Shown piece by piece: positions 36,685-47,200 of a stretch of DNA of 64,000 nucleotides. The notes below the pieces were generated by a model. It did not search any database and was not told the origin of the DNA. It was given only the letters and a program-made list of their open reading frames with translations. The translations under genes were made by a program, and so were the position numbers. Source of the DNA: Cyclobacteriaceae bacterium YHN15. Its GTDB lineage: Bacteria; Bacteroidota; Bacteroidia; Cytophagales; Cyclobacteriaceae. The stretch lies in assembly GCA_003797895.1 (NCBI GenBank), contig RKQB01000001.1, positions 635,822 to 699,821 on the forward strand. Reading direction: 5' to 3'. How positions within the stretch are numbered: position 1 is the stretch's first letter; every line of letters begins with the position of its first letter.

Positions 36685-37731
36685 TTAAAATTTTGGGCAA
36701 GGCAAAATAGTGTCTCTTCCCCGTATAGTTGATTTATTTTTGTCACCTAACAAGAAGGAAAGACTGATTTCATGAGCGCCGCCTGACTGCATTCCCAGTT
36801 GTGAGACAGTATAATCAAAACTATACCCTATACTTACACCACTTATCAAGTTTACGCCAGCCATTAAAACAATGGCATCCCTGTTGCTTTGTTGCTCTAT
36901 AGGGCGATACGGCAATCCTCTGTACCATAAACCCAATATTAAAGGTTCTAAATACAAATATGCTCCCAAATCCAACTGTTCAAAGGGGCCTTGTCTTTTA
37001 TAATTAAGGGTAGGGACAATGTATCTTTGCTTATACATATGGGTAAAATCACTTCTATATCCGCCGGTGCCCAATGAAATTCGGTAGCCTGTGTGGATGG
37101 ATAATTTATAAGGTAATGGGCTTACGCCATCCAAAAAAGATTGATTGGGTTGGTTTAAATGATCGGCAGCGACACCGAACCAAAATTTGTCAGTAAAAAA
37201 AAGACCTCCTGCTGAAAGGGAAAGCAAATTAACAGGTTCTCCTAATCCTTGGAGGTCATTTCCTGGACCAATGGGGCCAAAAGGATCATTTGGATTTATC
37301 TGGTTAGCAAAAATAAGATTTTCAAAGAATCCGATGTCTCTTCTGATATAACTTGCCCTAAAGCCGGGCCTGAAATACGCTTTATCTCCCAGTCTTAACT
37401 CATAGGAATAAATTGCCGCAATGGTTGTGGATTGTAATTTGGCAGCACCTTCAGTATCATTCATAACCAATAGCCCAATGCCACTATTATAATCAGGCAA
37501 GTAAGTATCAATATAAGCAGAAAAGGTTGTAAACTGCGCCTCAAGTCCAGGCCATTGGTTTCTATAGTTGAAACCTACTCTTGGTACCATCTCAGATCCC
37601 GCAAAGGCTGGATTCAAATATAATGGGGCAGCATAATATTGGCTATATTGCGGGTCTTGTCCAAATGAATTGGTAAAAATAAAAATACCAGTGAACAAGA
37701 AAAAAAGACGATATAGATTAGACCTTTGCAA
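36685..37731 (-). CDS. PorP/SprF family type IX secretion outer-membrane protein
   Basis: Outer-membrane barrel of 348 aa. Signal peptide, then the family hallmark 'DPQYSQYYAAPLYLNPAFAG' and 'FNYRNQWPG', with the C-terminal 'LISGVSIGYSFDYTVSQLG' and 'SGGAHEISLSFLLG'. These proteins pair with large CHU_C/gliding-type surface proteins and help their T9SS export or anchoring. Here it is divergent (82 bases) from the 1846-aa T9SS protein, its probable client, rather than downstream of it as is more usual. Confidence 0.95.
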   Translation of the reverse strand: MQRSNLYRLFFLFTGIFIFTNSFGQDPQYSQYYAAPLYLNPAFAGSEMVPRVGFNYRNQWPGLEAQFTTFSAYIDTYLPDYNSGIGLLVMNDTEGAAKLQSTTIAAIYSYELRLGDKAYFRPGFRASYIRRDIGFFENLIFANQINPNDPFGPIGPGNDLQGLGEPVNLLSLSAGGLFFTDKFWFGVAADHLNQPNQSFLDGVSPLPYKLSIHTGYRISLGTGGYRSDFTHMYKQRYIVPTLNYKRQGPFEQLDLGAYLYLEPLILGLWYRGLPYRPIEQQSNRDAIVLMAGVNLISGVSIGYSFDYTVSQLGMQSGGAHEISLSFLLGDKNKSTIRGRDTILPCPKF

Positions 37732-37813
37732 GTATTTATTCGTTAATTGGAAAACTCAATTCTTTAAATCAAACGCCGGATTGTGTCCTTTGTTTTATTA
37801 CAGGGTGTAAAAT

Positions 37814-40800
37814 ATGAAAAGCCTATTTAATAACATAAATATAAAATTAATTTTTACAGCGATTGCCCTAATATCCTTTATTTGGCCGATAAAAAAAGGC
37901 TATTCCCAAGGGTTTAATAATAATGAATGGATTTTTGGTTATTGTGGCCCTTCACAGGAAAACAGCTATCTGTCTTTTGGGAAAGGCCAGGACCCTATAG
38001 TCAGGACTTTGCCAGGCACAGTGATTGTAGGAGAAAATAATAATGCCATAGCCATAGATCCAATTACAGGAAACATCATTTTTTATACTAATGGGGAGTT
38101 GGTGTATAATGGAAATAATGATCCATTGGAAGGAATGGCCCCTGGAATCAATGGGAATTTCTTGGGTAGGCAACAGGTTGCCATAGGTACCCTGGAATTT
38201 GACCCGGAAGGAGAAAAATTGTACTATATTTTTTATCTCAGTCCAACAGGTCAATTACAATACGCTGCGGTAGATATGAATGCGCCAGGGCAGGCGGTAG
38301 GTAACCAACCTCCTTTGGGAGAGGTGACAGATAAGGATGTTTTGATTACCAATGGAGCATCAGGAGCGATTATCGTTGTAAAATCTTCAGATTCTCCATC
38401 TTACCTTATAAGTTATGAGGGAGGCAATGTGATTTCCAGGAGATTGGAAGGGACAGAGGGGGGGTTTACTATTACCGATTCCAGCCCAGTGGACTTTACG
38501 CCCAAGGCCATCTTGTTTGATGAGGATAGAGGGAAAATCATATTAATACCAGAGTCCGATAATGAGGATATAGTGATATTGGATTACGATACTTCAGCTG
38601 GAACGTTTGGGCCTGCAGACACAGTGGAACAATCTGGTGGTACGGAATCCATAGAGGGAGCAGCCTTTTCACCTGATGGGCAGTATTTTTATTTTTCCAG
38701 AGGCAATGAATTGCTTCGCCTTCCTGTCAATGACCTGAATGCTGATCCAGAAGTAATTCCCCTTGAAAATGATATTTTCAAAGTATATGATATCAAAGTA
38801 GGACCTGATGGTAGGTTATACTATATATATGAAGAAGTGGACGGAGGGCCTCAGTTGATAGGAAGGGTCAACAACCCAAATGAGCCTGATTCAGAGGAAT
38901 TTGATATTGAAGAAGACCCCTTCAATGGAACTGATTTCTGTGGAACTGTTTTTCCACAGTTTGGACCGAATCAGGATTTTAGTCCAACGGTGGATTTTAC
39001 CTGGGAACCCGATATACCATGTGGCAATAATCCTGTACAATTGACCAGTAGCATCACACCTGAGAATTTCAGGCCGGTCAGTTTTGAATGGGCTTTCAGT
39101 CCCCCTTTGACAGATGAAGAAGGGGAACCGGTGGATATTGATTTTAATCAGGAACATCTTTTGATTCCTGCAGAGGCGACTGCCAATCAAAGCGTGGATG
39201 TTACCCTTACCGTGACTTTTGCTGACGGGACCACCCAAACTGTTCGAAAGACAATAGATTTGGTTGAGAATAACCTGGAAGCCAATTTCAGTGCCCAGGA
39301 TACTACGGTTTGTGAAGGGGCATGTGTGGACATTGGTTCCCTACTCGAGGTCCAACAAGGTGGGGGCCAAGGTGGTGAGAATCCGGGAATAGGAGGAGGA
39401 CAGGGAGGGAATTATGAATATTTCTGGTCAAATTATCGGGATGAAGGATGGTCAGGAAGGACAGATAACTGTGTGGAACAACCTGGTTTGTATTGGGTAT
39501 TGGTAAGGGAACCAGATTCTGAGTGCTACGCCTATGCAGAAGTCCGTGTAAGAATATGGGATTTGCCGGACCAAAGCAATAATATCTGGTATTTTGGTGA
39601 TGGTGCAGGGCTTGATTTCAACCCTGACCCGGATGATCCGGAAGGACCTTTGCCCAGGCCGGTTGGTCATAATCAAGACATCCCTGCGGGAACTACCACT
39701 ATTTCGGATGAAACCGGCCAGGTTTTGTTTTTTACAGACGGAGAATCTGTTTGGGACTTAAATGGAAACCTAATGGAAAACGGAGCTGATATAGGAGGTG
39801 ATAATTCTGCTTCTGAGAGCGTAATGGCAGTTCCAATACCCCAAAACCAAACGGTGTTTTATGTATTTACCACCCAATCTTCAGCAAATGGCAGTAATCA
39901 GGTGAAATATTCTGTAGTGGATATCAAAACTGATAACCCAACAGGAGTGGGAAGTGTGGTAACAAAGGACAATTTTCTGTTTAGTCCAAGTACCGAACAC
40001 AGTGCAGCTTTGGCTTCAGGAGACACCACCTGGGTTTTGTTCCATGAAATGGGGAATAATACTTTCCGGGCCTATCCGGTATCCCAGTTTGGGATTGGAC
40101 AGCCTGTTTTTTCATCTGTAGGTTCCAACCATAATTTCAACACAGGGGTGGGAAGCATGAAGTTCAGTCCCGACGGAAGTCAGTTGGCCATTACCATTCA
40201 GGAGGGAAATTGTTCCAGACTGGAAATATTTGACTTCAATCAAAGCACTGGCAGAATGACCGAATATGCCTTATTGGATTTAGGTTGCGGAGATGAGATT
40301 TATGGCCTTGAGTTTTCACCTGATGGGTCAAGAGTTTTTGTGAGTTATACCAATGGGAGTGGGCGAATTGAAGAGTTTCTCATCAAGACACCATTGGAAC
40401 AGAGGGAGGATGAAGATAGTCCTGACCCGGATTTGTCCTGTGGGTCTTGTTTTGAAAACGCAACCACCAGGGCAGCGAGAGAATCCTGTATTTTGAATTC
40501 CCCTATAAGAAATGATCTTACTACCGCAGGACCGTTTGGATCATTACAGATAGGACCTGACGGACAGATTTATGTTGCGCGTCCAGGGCAAGGAACCATC
40601 ACGAGGATTCAATCCGGAGCAAATTGTGATGATAGCTTTTATGATGACCAAGGAATAAATCTGGAAGGGGGTACCATGAATTTGGGCTTACCTGCTTTTG
40701 TGCAACAATCAGGCAGTAGTATTCCAGAGCCTGCTTTAGCAGTACCGGAAAGACTTTGTTTGGATCCTGAATTGGGCGCAATAGCTCTATTGGAAGGTGG

Positions 40801-43354
40801 AGGGGAACCGGATATAGACAGTTACTTTTGGACTATTGTTCATGAGGATGGTGAAGAAATAATATCCGACTTTGGAGGTCCAGGAGAGAATTTTCAGAAT
40901 TTGGAACAATCTTTCCCCAGACCTGGGATTTATACGGTAACCCTGAGGGTTGACAGATGCGGTGATCCTGATTATTACGAGGAAAGTCTACCTGTGGAAG
41001 TGGTAGCTGCTCCCGAACTTACTTTGCCGGATGAATTTACCCTTTGCGTCGGTTCTCCTGTGGAATTGACAGCCATTGATGGTTATGATCCTGCAGATGG
41101 ACTTTATGATTTTGAATGGAGAAATGCTGCGGGGATAGCAATTGGAGATGAAAACAGTAATACCATTGAAGTAAATGAAGAGAGTGTTTATACAGTGACC
41201 GTGCGTTTCAGAATTCCCGAAGGTTTAAGTCCTGAAGAGTTTGATGTTTGTCCTGCTACTAAATCCGTATTTGTTGGCCCTGCGTTTGACTTCGATCTTA
41301 CCCAAAGTGCTGAAGAAGTCTGTTATGATGAGTCCTTAGTTGTTTTTGCCCCGACTACTCCAATTAGTGGAGAATGGTTTTACCAGTTTGTAGGTTCTCC
41401 TGATAGGGTGTCCTTGGGTGAATTCTTTGAACTGGAATTAGCACCTTTTACACTGCCTTCACCTGGTGAATATGAAATCTTCTTTGTTGCTGAAGATCCA
41501 CTGGTTGAGAATTGTTTGGTTGAAAAAAGAGCTGGATTAATAGTTTATCCTTTGCCGCAGGTTGGAATTGTCATTTTAACAGAAGCTGATGATTGCAACA
41601 TTCCAAATGGAAGCTTTGAAATTACAGCGCTAACAAATATTCAGACGCTGGAGATTCCGGAATTGAGCTTTTCTTCTGGCCCACTTTCAAGCGGCGATGT
41701 ACTTCCTGTATTTACTGATCTGGAAGCAGGAATATATACCATCCAAATGACTACTGATTTTGGATGTGAGTTTGTGCAAACAGCTGTTATTCAGAATCTC
41801 AATCCCCCACAAGATATAGAAGGCTACGAAGTGGGAATCAACCCGGAAATTTGCGGTCCTGATGACATTCAAAACGGGCAGATACTGATCAATTTTGTAA
41901 ATGGGCCTGTAAATGGCACCTATCAGATTGTAAGAGAGGGAGATGGTCTGGAGTTTACAGGTTCTATCGCTGGAGAAGAAACTGTAACTATTAGTGTTCC
42001 TGGGGGGCTTTATTCCATAGTTGTCAGAGATATTAATGATTGTCCTGTTCCTTTCGAAGATCAGGTAGAGGTTGCGTTAGCTACTCAAGTTGATTTCAAT
42101 ATACCTGCAGATGTGATAGCCTGCGGTCAGTTCAATTTTAGTCCGCAATCTGAGGATGTATTAAATTACTCAGTAATTGATGCCGGAGGAAATGCTGTTT
42201 TACCTGAGGCCGATGGAAGTTTTACCATCATCAATGAGGGGGAGTATATAGTAAGGGGTGAAGATCCCAATGGCATAGCATGTCTTAGAGAAAGAATGCT
42301 CAATGTAACCTTTACAGATCCTCCTTCTTTCACTTTGGTGGGACCAAGAGTAGATTGTGTTTTAGGAATATTTTATGAAGTTGTACTCGGGCCAAATACT
42401 GCGCCGGAAGATGTATTTATATTCTGGCTTGATCAATCAGGAGAAATAATTAGCCGTAATCCCCAATTCTTTCCCACAGCAATTGGGACTTACTTTGTGG
42501 AGGTTCAGCCAAGAAATGGTAGTTTATGCGATGTTGAACCCATTCAGTTTGTAGTGGATGATTTATCGGAGGAGATTGAAGTGACGCTTGAGGTATTACC
42601 TTTTTGCGTTGATGATCCGTTCACTATTATTACAGTTTTGGCTGATTTGTCTGATGTGACTGTGATAGAATGGTATAGGATTGAAAACGGTACAAGAATT
42701 CCTCAAGATCAGTTTTTTGGTTTGGATAGGATTGTGGTTCAAGTAGGGCAAGAAGGATTGTATGAAGTTGTGCTCACAAATAGTTCAGGATGTGAGATAG
42801 GGTCAGCACAAATTGAAGTAATTCAATCCAGAATAGTTCCACCAGTAATTGAGCCTTTATATGTTATTTGTGCCCCTGAAGGTGAATCACCTATTATCGA
42901 GCCTGGCGAATATGATTTTTACTCCTGGTTGTTTAATGGGGTGGAGATTGCGAATACACCAACTTTTTCCCCGGTGGATGAAGGGGAATATACCTTGATT
43001 GTTGGGGATGATTTAGGTTGTTCCTTTGAAGCCAGGTTTGAGGTAGAGGTGGATTGTGAATTGAAAATCATTTTCCCCAATGCCATAATTTTAAACGATC
43101 CCAACAAAAATTTTGTCATCTACACCAATGACTTCATTGATGAATTGGAGGTATTTATTTATAATAGATGGGGAGAATTGATTTTTTATTGCGAGAGTAT
43201 GAACAATTCTGCGGATACCCCGCTTTGTATATGGGATGGTACTGTGGGAGGTAAATTCGTGCCTATAGGAACTTATCCAGTTGTTGTTAAATATGGCAGT
43301 TCAAATCAAAACGTTAGAAAATCGATTACAAAACCAATTATAGTATTAGAATAA
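37814..43354 (+). CDS. Giant T9SS type B secreted protein with two propeller regions (gliding-associated C-terminal domain)
   Basis: Surface or secreted protein of 1846 aa. Signal peptide to about 32; first beta-propeller ~35-385 opening 'NNEWIFGYCGPSQENSYLSF'; PKD-like ~390-490; Gly/Gln linker near 513-530; second propeller ~588-985 opening 'NNIWYFGDGAGLDFNPDP', with 'SPDG' blade motifs. PKD/Ig-like modules with periodic Cys residues follow (~990-1745). The CHU_C sorting domain starts about 1751 ('FPNAIILNDPNKNFVIYTND', 'IYNRWGELIFY', 'CIWDGTVGGKFVPIGTYPVV'). Probable adhesin; ligand unknown. It is followed at 3 bases by yaaA, and its C-terminal ~850 residues are paralogous to the 1166-aa protein at 44263-47763. 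Confidence 0.92.
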   Translation: MKSLFNNINIKLIFTAIALISFIWPIKKGYSQGFNNNEWIFGYCGPSQENSYLSFGKGQDPIVRTLPGTVIVGENNNAIAIDPITGNIIFYTNGELVYNGNNDPLEGMAPGINGNFLGRQQVAIGTLEFDPEGEKLYYIFYLSPTGQLQYAAVDMNAPGQAVGNQPPLGEVTDKDVLITNGASGAIIVVKSSDSPSYLISYEGGNVISRRLEGTEGGFTITDSSPVDFTPKAILFDEDRGKIILIPESDNEDIVILDYDTSAGTFGPADTVEQSGGTESIEGAAFSPDGQYFYFSRGNELLRLPVNDLNADPEVIPLENDIFKVYDIKVGPDGRLYYIYEEVDGGPQLIGRVNNPNEPDSEEFDIEEDPFNGTDFCGTVFPQFGPNQDFSPTVDFTWEPDIPCGNNPVQLTSSITPENFRPVSFEWAFSPPLTDEEGEPVDIDFNQEHLLIPAEATANQSVDVTLTVTFADGTTQTVRKTIDLVENNLEANFSAQDTTVCEGACVDIGSLLEVQQGGGQGGENPGIGGGQGGNYEYFWSNYRDEGWSGRTDNCVEQPGLYWVLVREPDSECYAYAEVRVRIWDLPDQSNNIWYFGDGAGLDFNPDPDDPEGPLPRPVGHNQDIPAGTTTISDETGQVLFFTDGESVWDLNGNLMENGADIGGDNSASESVMAVPIPQNQTVFYVFTTQSSANGSNQVKYSVVDIKTDNPTGVGSVVTKDNFLFSPSTEHSAALASGDTTWVLFHEMGNNTFRAYPVSQFGIGQPVFSSVGSNHNFNTGVGSMKFSPDGSQLAITIQEGNCSRLEIFDFNQSTGRMTEYALLDLGCGDEIYGLEFSPDGSRVFVSYTNGSGRIEEFLIKTPLEQREDEDSPDPDLSCGSCFENATTRAARESCILNSPIRNDLTTAGPFGSLQIGPDGQIYVARPGQGTITRIQSGANCDDSFYDDQGINLEGGTMNLGLPAFVQQSGSSIPEPALAVPERLCLDPELGAIALLEGGGEPDIDSYFWTIVHEDGEEIISDFGGPGENFQNLEQSFPRPGIYTVTLRVDRCGDPDYYEESLPVEVVAAPELTLPDEFTLCVGSPVELTAIDGYDPADGLYDFEWRNAAGIAIGDENSNTIEVNEESVYTVTVRFRIPEGLSPEEFDVCPATKSVFVGPAFDFDLTQSAEEVCYDESLVVFAPTTPISGEWFYQFVGSPDRVSLGEFFELELAPFTLPSPGEYEIFFVAEDPLVENCLVEKRAGLIVYPLPQVGIVILTEADDCNIPNGSFEITALTNIQTLEIPELSFSSGPLSSGDVLPVFTDLEAGIYTIQMTTDFGCEFVQTAVIQNLNPPQDIEGYEVGINPEICGPDDIQNGQILINFVNGPVNGTYQIVREGDGLEFTGSIAGEETVTISVPGGLYSIVVRDINDCPVPFEDQVEVALATQVDFNIPADVIACGQFNFSPQSEDVLNYSVIDAGGNAVLPEADGSFTIINEGEYIVRGEDPNGIACLRERMLNVTFTDPPSFTLVGPRVDCVLGIFYEVVLGPNTAPEDVFIFWLDQSGEIISRNPQFFPTAIGTYFVEVQPRNGSLCDVEPIQFVVDDLSEEIEVTLEVLPFCVDDPFTIITVLADLSDVTVIEWYRIENGTRIPQDQFFGLDRIVVQVGQEGLYEVVLTNSSGCEIGSAQIEVIQSRIVPPVIEPLYVICAPEGESPIIEPGEYDFYSWLFNGVEIANTPTFSPVDEGEYTLIVGDDLGCSFEARFEVEVDCELKIIFPNAIILNDPNKNFVIYTNDFIDELEVFIYNRWGELIFYCESMNNSADTPLCIWDGTVGGKFVPIGTYPVVVKYGSSNQNVRKSITKPIIVLE

Positions 43355-43357
43355 AAC

Positions 43358-44110
43358 ATGATAACACTTATTTCACCTGCAAAAACCTTAGACCTAAGTA
43401 CATCGGAAATTAATTTATATAGCCAACCGGATTTTAAAAGTAATACAATGGAGTTGGTGGCTATCATGAAAAAGAAGAGCGCTTCCGAATTGATGCAATT
43501 GATGGATATCAGTGAAAATCTTGCTCAATTAAACAGTGAACGTTATAAGAATTTCAAAAAAACTTTTGAACCTGAACATTCCAAGCAGGCCTTATTGGCA
43601 TTTAAGGGAGATGTGTATACCAAGATGGATGTTGAAAATTATAGTGCAGCCGATTTTGAATTTGCCCAAAAGTATTTAAGGATTCTTTCTGGTCTTTATG
43701 GCCTGTTAAAGCCTTTGGACCTAATCCAACCTTATAGATTGGAAATGGGAATCAGATTGGAAAATAAAAGAGGTAAGAATTTATATGAATTTTGGGGCTC
43801 AAGAATTGCAAAAGCTATTAATGAAGTTGCCAATGGTGATCCTGTTATCAACCTCGCTTCACAAGAATATTTCAAGGCAGTTCATGTTGATAAGTTGACT
43901 TCCAAGATTATCACTCCGGTTTTCAAGGAGTTTAAAAATGGGAAGTACCAAGTAATTGGGTTATTTGCGAAACAGGCTAGGGGAATGATGACTGATTATA
44001 TAATAAAAAACAGGATCAGTAATCCAGATGAGTTAAAAGTTTTCAACTCCGGAAAATATGAATTCAAAGAGGAGTCTGATAATGGAGAATGGTTGTTTAT
44101 TAGGAATTGA
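43358..44110 (+). CDS. yaaA: Peroxide stress protein YaaA (DUF328)
   Basis: Cytosolic protein of 250 aa, normal for the family, which limits free iron and oxidative DNA damage under peroxide stress and binds DNA. Clear blocks: 'ITLISPAKTLDLSTSEINL' at the N-terminus, 'ALLAFKGDVYTKMD', 'ILSGLYGLLKPLDLIQPYRLEMG' in two overlapping parts, 'NLASQEYFKAV' and 'GLFAKQARGMMTDYII'. Its ATG is 3 bases after the stop of the giant T9SS gene, so it is probably cotranscribed, an odd pairing of a stress gene with an adhesin. Confidence 0.96.
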   Translation: MITLISPAKTLDLSTSEINLYSQPDFKSNTMELVAIMKKKSASELMQLMDISENLAQLNSERYKNFKKTFEPEHSKQALLAFKGDVYTKMDVENYSAADFEFAQKYLRILSGLYGLLKPLDLIQPYRLEMGIRLENKRGKNLYEFWGSRIAKAINEVANGDPVINLASQEYFKAVHVDKLTSKIITPVFKEFKNGKYQVIGLFAKQARGMMTDYIIKNRISNPDELKVFNSGKYEFKEESDNGEWLFIRN

Positions 44111-44262
44111 TTTTACATCAAAAAATTAGTTTAAAAAAATATCCTCTATAATTATTTGATATTTTTAAAATAATAGTCGGTTTTAATTCTTTTTTTTGGA
44201 ACTCTTTGAGTTTTTTTGTTTAATTTTAGTTTGGGAAGAGATATTAGACTTTCCTTCCATGA

Positions 44263-47200
44263 ATGAAAAGCAAATTTATATACCTTTTATTTTTTCTCCT
44301 TTTTGTTTTTGCATTGGGAAATTTGATAGGTTCTGAGAAAGGATTTATCCTTGATTTTTCGACTTCAAGTGATGGGGATGAAAATAGAGTGGATGATGAA
44401 TTTGGAATCACAGGACCTGATGAGTTGTGTTTATACTATGGCAGTATAATAGGGGATTTTTTTGGAGGAGGGATTGAGTCAGATGTTTTTTCGTGGAAAA
44501 TTTTCAGAGAGGACGGTACATTAGTTACTGAGAGGGATGGAGGATTCCAAGTTTTTAGCTTTACTTTTTCAGAAGTTGGACTTTATAAAATACAGTTGAA
44601 TGTACGGAGAGGTACCACCCCGGTCTATTCTGGTGAAAAGGAGATTGTTATTAACAAAGGAGCTGATCTTGTTTTGGAAAATTCCAATCTTATTTGTGTT
44701 AACGGAAAAACAGAATTGACAATAATTGACCCATCAACCCCAGATATAGAGGATTATTTTTTTGAATGGAAAAACGCAATAGGTGAAGTAATTGGAAATT
44801 CAAACACTATTGAAGTGAGTCAACCTGGCAACTATTCTGTGTCATTTTTTAAGAATGATGAAAATGGAGATCCAATCTGCCCATTTAGCCAGACTACCAA
44901 TGTTTTTATTCCTCAGGATTATTCTTTGTCAGTCTCAACTACTGAATCATGCGATAAAGGATATACAGATATTTTTGTCTCAGCAGGAAATGGAAATTTT
45001 GGAACCTGGTATTATCAAAGGAAAAATTTTGAAGAAAGGGTTTTATTAGGTTCAGGCCAAGGTACTTCTTTTATTACAGCTGACTTGGAAGGACCCGGAG
45101 ATTATGAAATTATTTTTGTAGTTGATAATTCAGATAACAATTATTGCAAAATGGAGGAAAGGATTAATTTTTCTGTTTTACCTCAGGCAGAGTTAGAGCT
45201 GGAAATTATCCAAGGTTCTGATAATTGTATTTCCAATAACGGGGAGGTTGAAATTACTGCTATTTCGGATATTGATTATTTGGAAATTTTAAAAGAAGGG
45301 CAATATTATGATTTATATCAAAATTTAAATGCAGGGGATGTGTTTTCCATTTCAGATCTTGAGGCAGGCGTTTACTCAATAAAATATGCTTTGGGTCCTT
45401 GTGGTTTATTCCTTCCATTTGTTGTTGAATTATCTGAGCCAAATGAGGAAATGCAATTCAGTGTGGTTGAAATTATTGGGGAAACCTGTTCTGAAACAGG
45501 AAAAATTGATGGTCTTATCCGTGTAAAAATGGATAATGGACCATTTACAGGGAAATATAAATTGTTAAGTATAATAGGGCTTCCATTTTCAGAGGCTGAG
45601 TTGCCTAATTCAGAGGGGCTTATTGATAATGAGGAGGAATTTGAAATCGAATTACCGGCTGGCCAATACTTTTTGGAAATTATAGATGAAAATGGGTGTA
45701 TTTATTCCAAACCTGAAAGAATAATAGTTCCTGCTAAAGATCAAGTGTATTTTGAAATTCCTGAACGGTTAACAATCTGTCAGGTATTTGATTTCTACCC
45801 ATATACTGATCAAAATTTAAGATTTAAGTTAATTGATCCAAATGGAAATGAATCGGAAATACTAGCTGGGGATTTTTTTGTCCTTGATCAGCCAGGTGAG
45901 TATAGCGTTATCGGTATAGATACTGATGAAATTAGTGGGCTTTGTCCGCGTGAAAAAACAATTAGAGTTACAGTTACTGATCCAATTGAATTTGAACCAG
46001 TGCTAAGAAGCGAGGATTGTTTTGGAAATAAAACCTATGAGGCAGACATTTCAATAAGTGACCTGAGCAGCGTAAAAATCAATTGGTATAATGAAAAGGA
46101 TGAAATTGTCGGGAACGGAAAATTTCTCTTTCCTATATCTTATGGGGAGTTCAAATTGGAGGTAAGACCGATCAACAGTGAAGTATGTCCCAATCCATTT
46201 AAAATTTTCACTGTCGATAAACCGGTTTTTGAATTGGATATTGATATATCTCAGGTTCAATACTGCTATCCTGAGAAATATTCAATTTTGTCAGTGGAAA
46301 CAGATTTTGACGAAGCAAAAAGTTTTGAATGGATTCTTTACGATGAGGAGAACAATCCTTTAGCGCTTCCACAATTCAAGGATCAAACCGAGATAAAAGT
46401 CAATGATTATGGAGCATTTGAAGTGGTGGCATTTAGTGGAATAGGATGTGAAATAGGAAGGAAATTCATTGAAATAGAAAGAAATGAGGTATTAGCTGAA
46501 TTTGATGTTCCAGAGGAGCTAATTGTTTGCAATTCTTATGAGTTAATTCCTGCAACAGATTTAGAAATTGTTTTTATGGTCACTCTTCCTGATGGTGATC
46601 AATTTCAATTACAAAAAGGAGAATCAATTATTTTGGATCAAAATGGTCAATATACTTTTGAGTCCATGGAAGATTTAGGCAACGCCGACCTTTGTAGGGT
46701 AATAAAAACTATAGATGTTAGCATTGTTCAACCGGTTTCATTTGAACCAAGATTAGTAAGCCAGGATTGCGGAGGCATTTTTGTTTATGAAGCAGATATT
46801 TTTGGAGCTGATCCTGAGTCAGTGGATTTTTATTGGTACAATCAGGAAAGTGAATTGATAGGTCAAGAACAAAATATTGAACTTCAAATTTACGGAACAT
46901 TTAGTTTAGAAGTGAGACCAAAAGGTGCTTTGTCATGTTCTGACCTGCCAAAATCTTTTGAGGTGTTGGAACCCATAACTGAACTGGAAGTAAATTTAAC
47001 GGCAACACCCTTATGCCCGGATTCGGAATTTTCATTGATTTCCGTTGAAACGCAATTTGAATTTGTGAACAGTATTGAATGGTACTTTACCGGGGTGGAT
47101 GGGCAGCGAGAGAGACAAACTCAGTATCAAAATGAAAGAGATATAGCGGTTGACATCGAAGGAACTTATGAAGTAGAAGTTCTAAACCAATTGGGATGCG

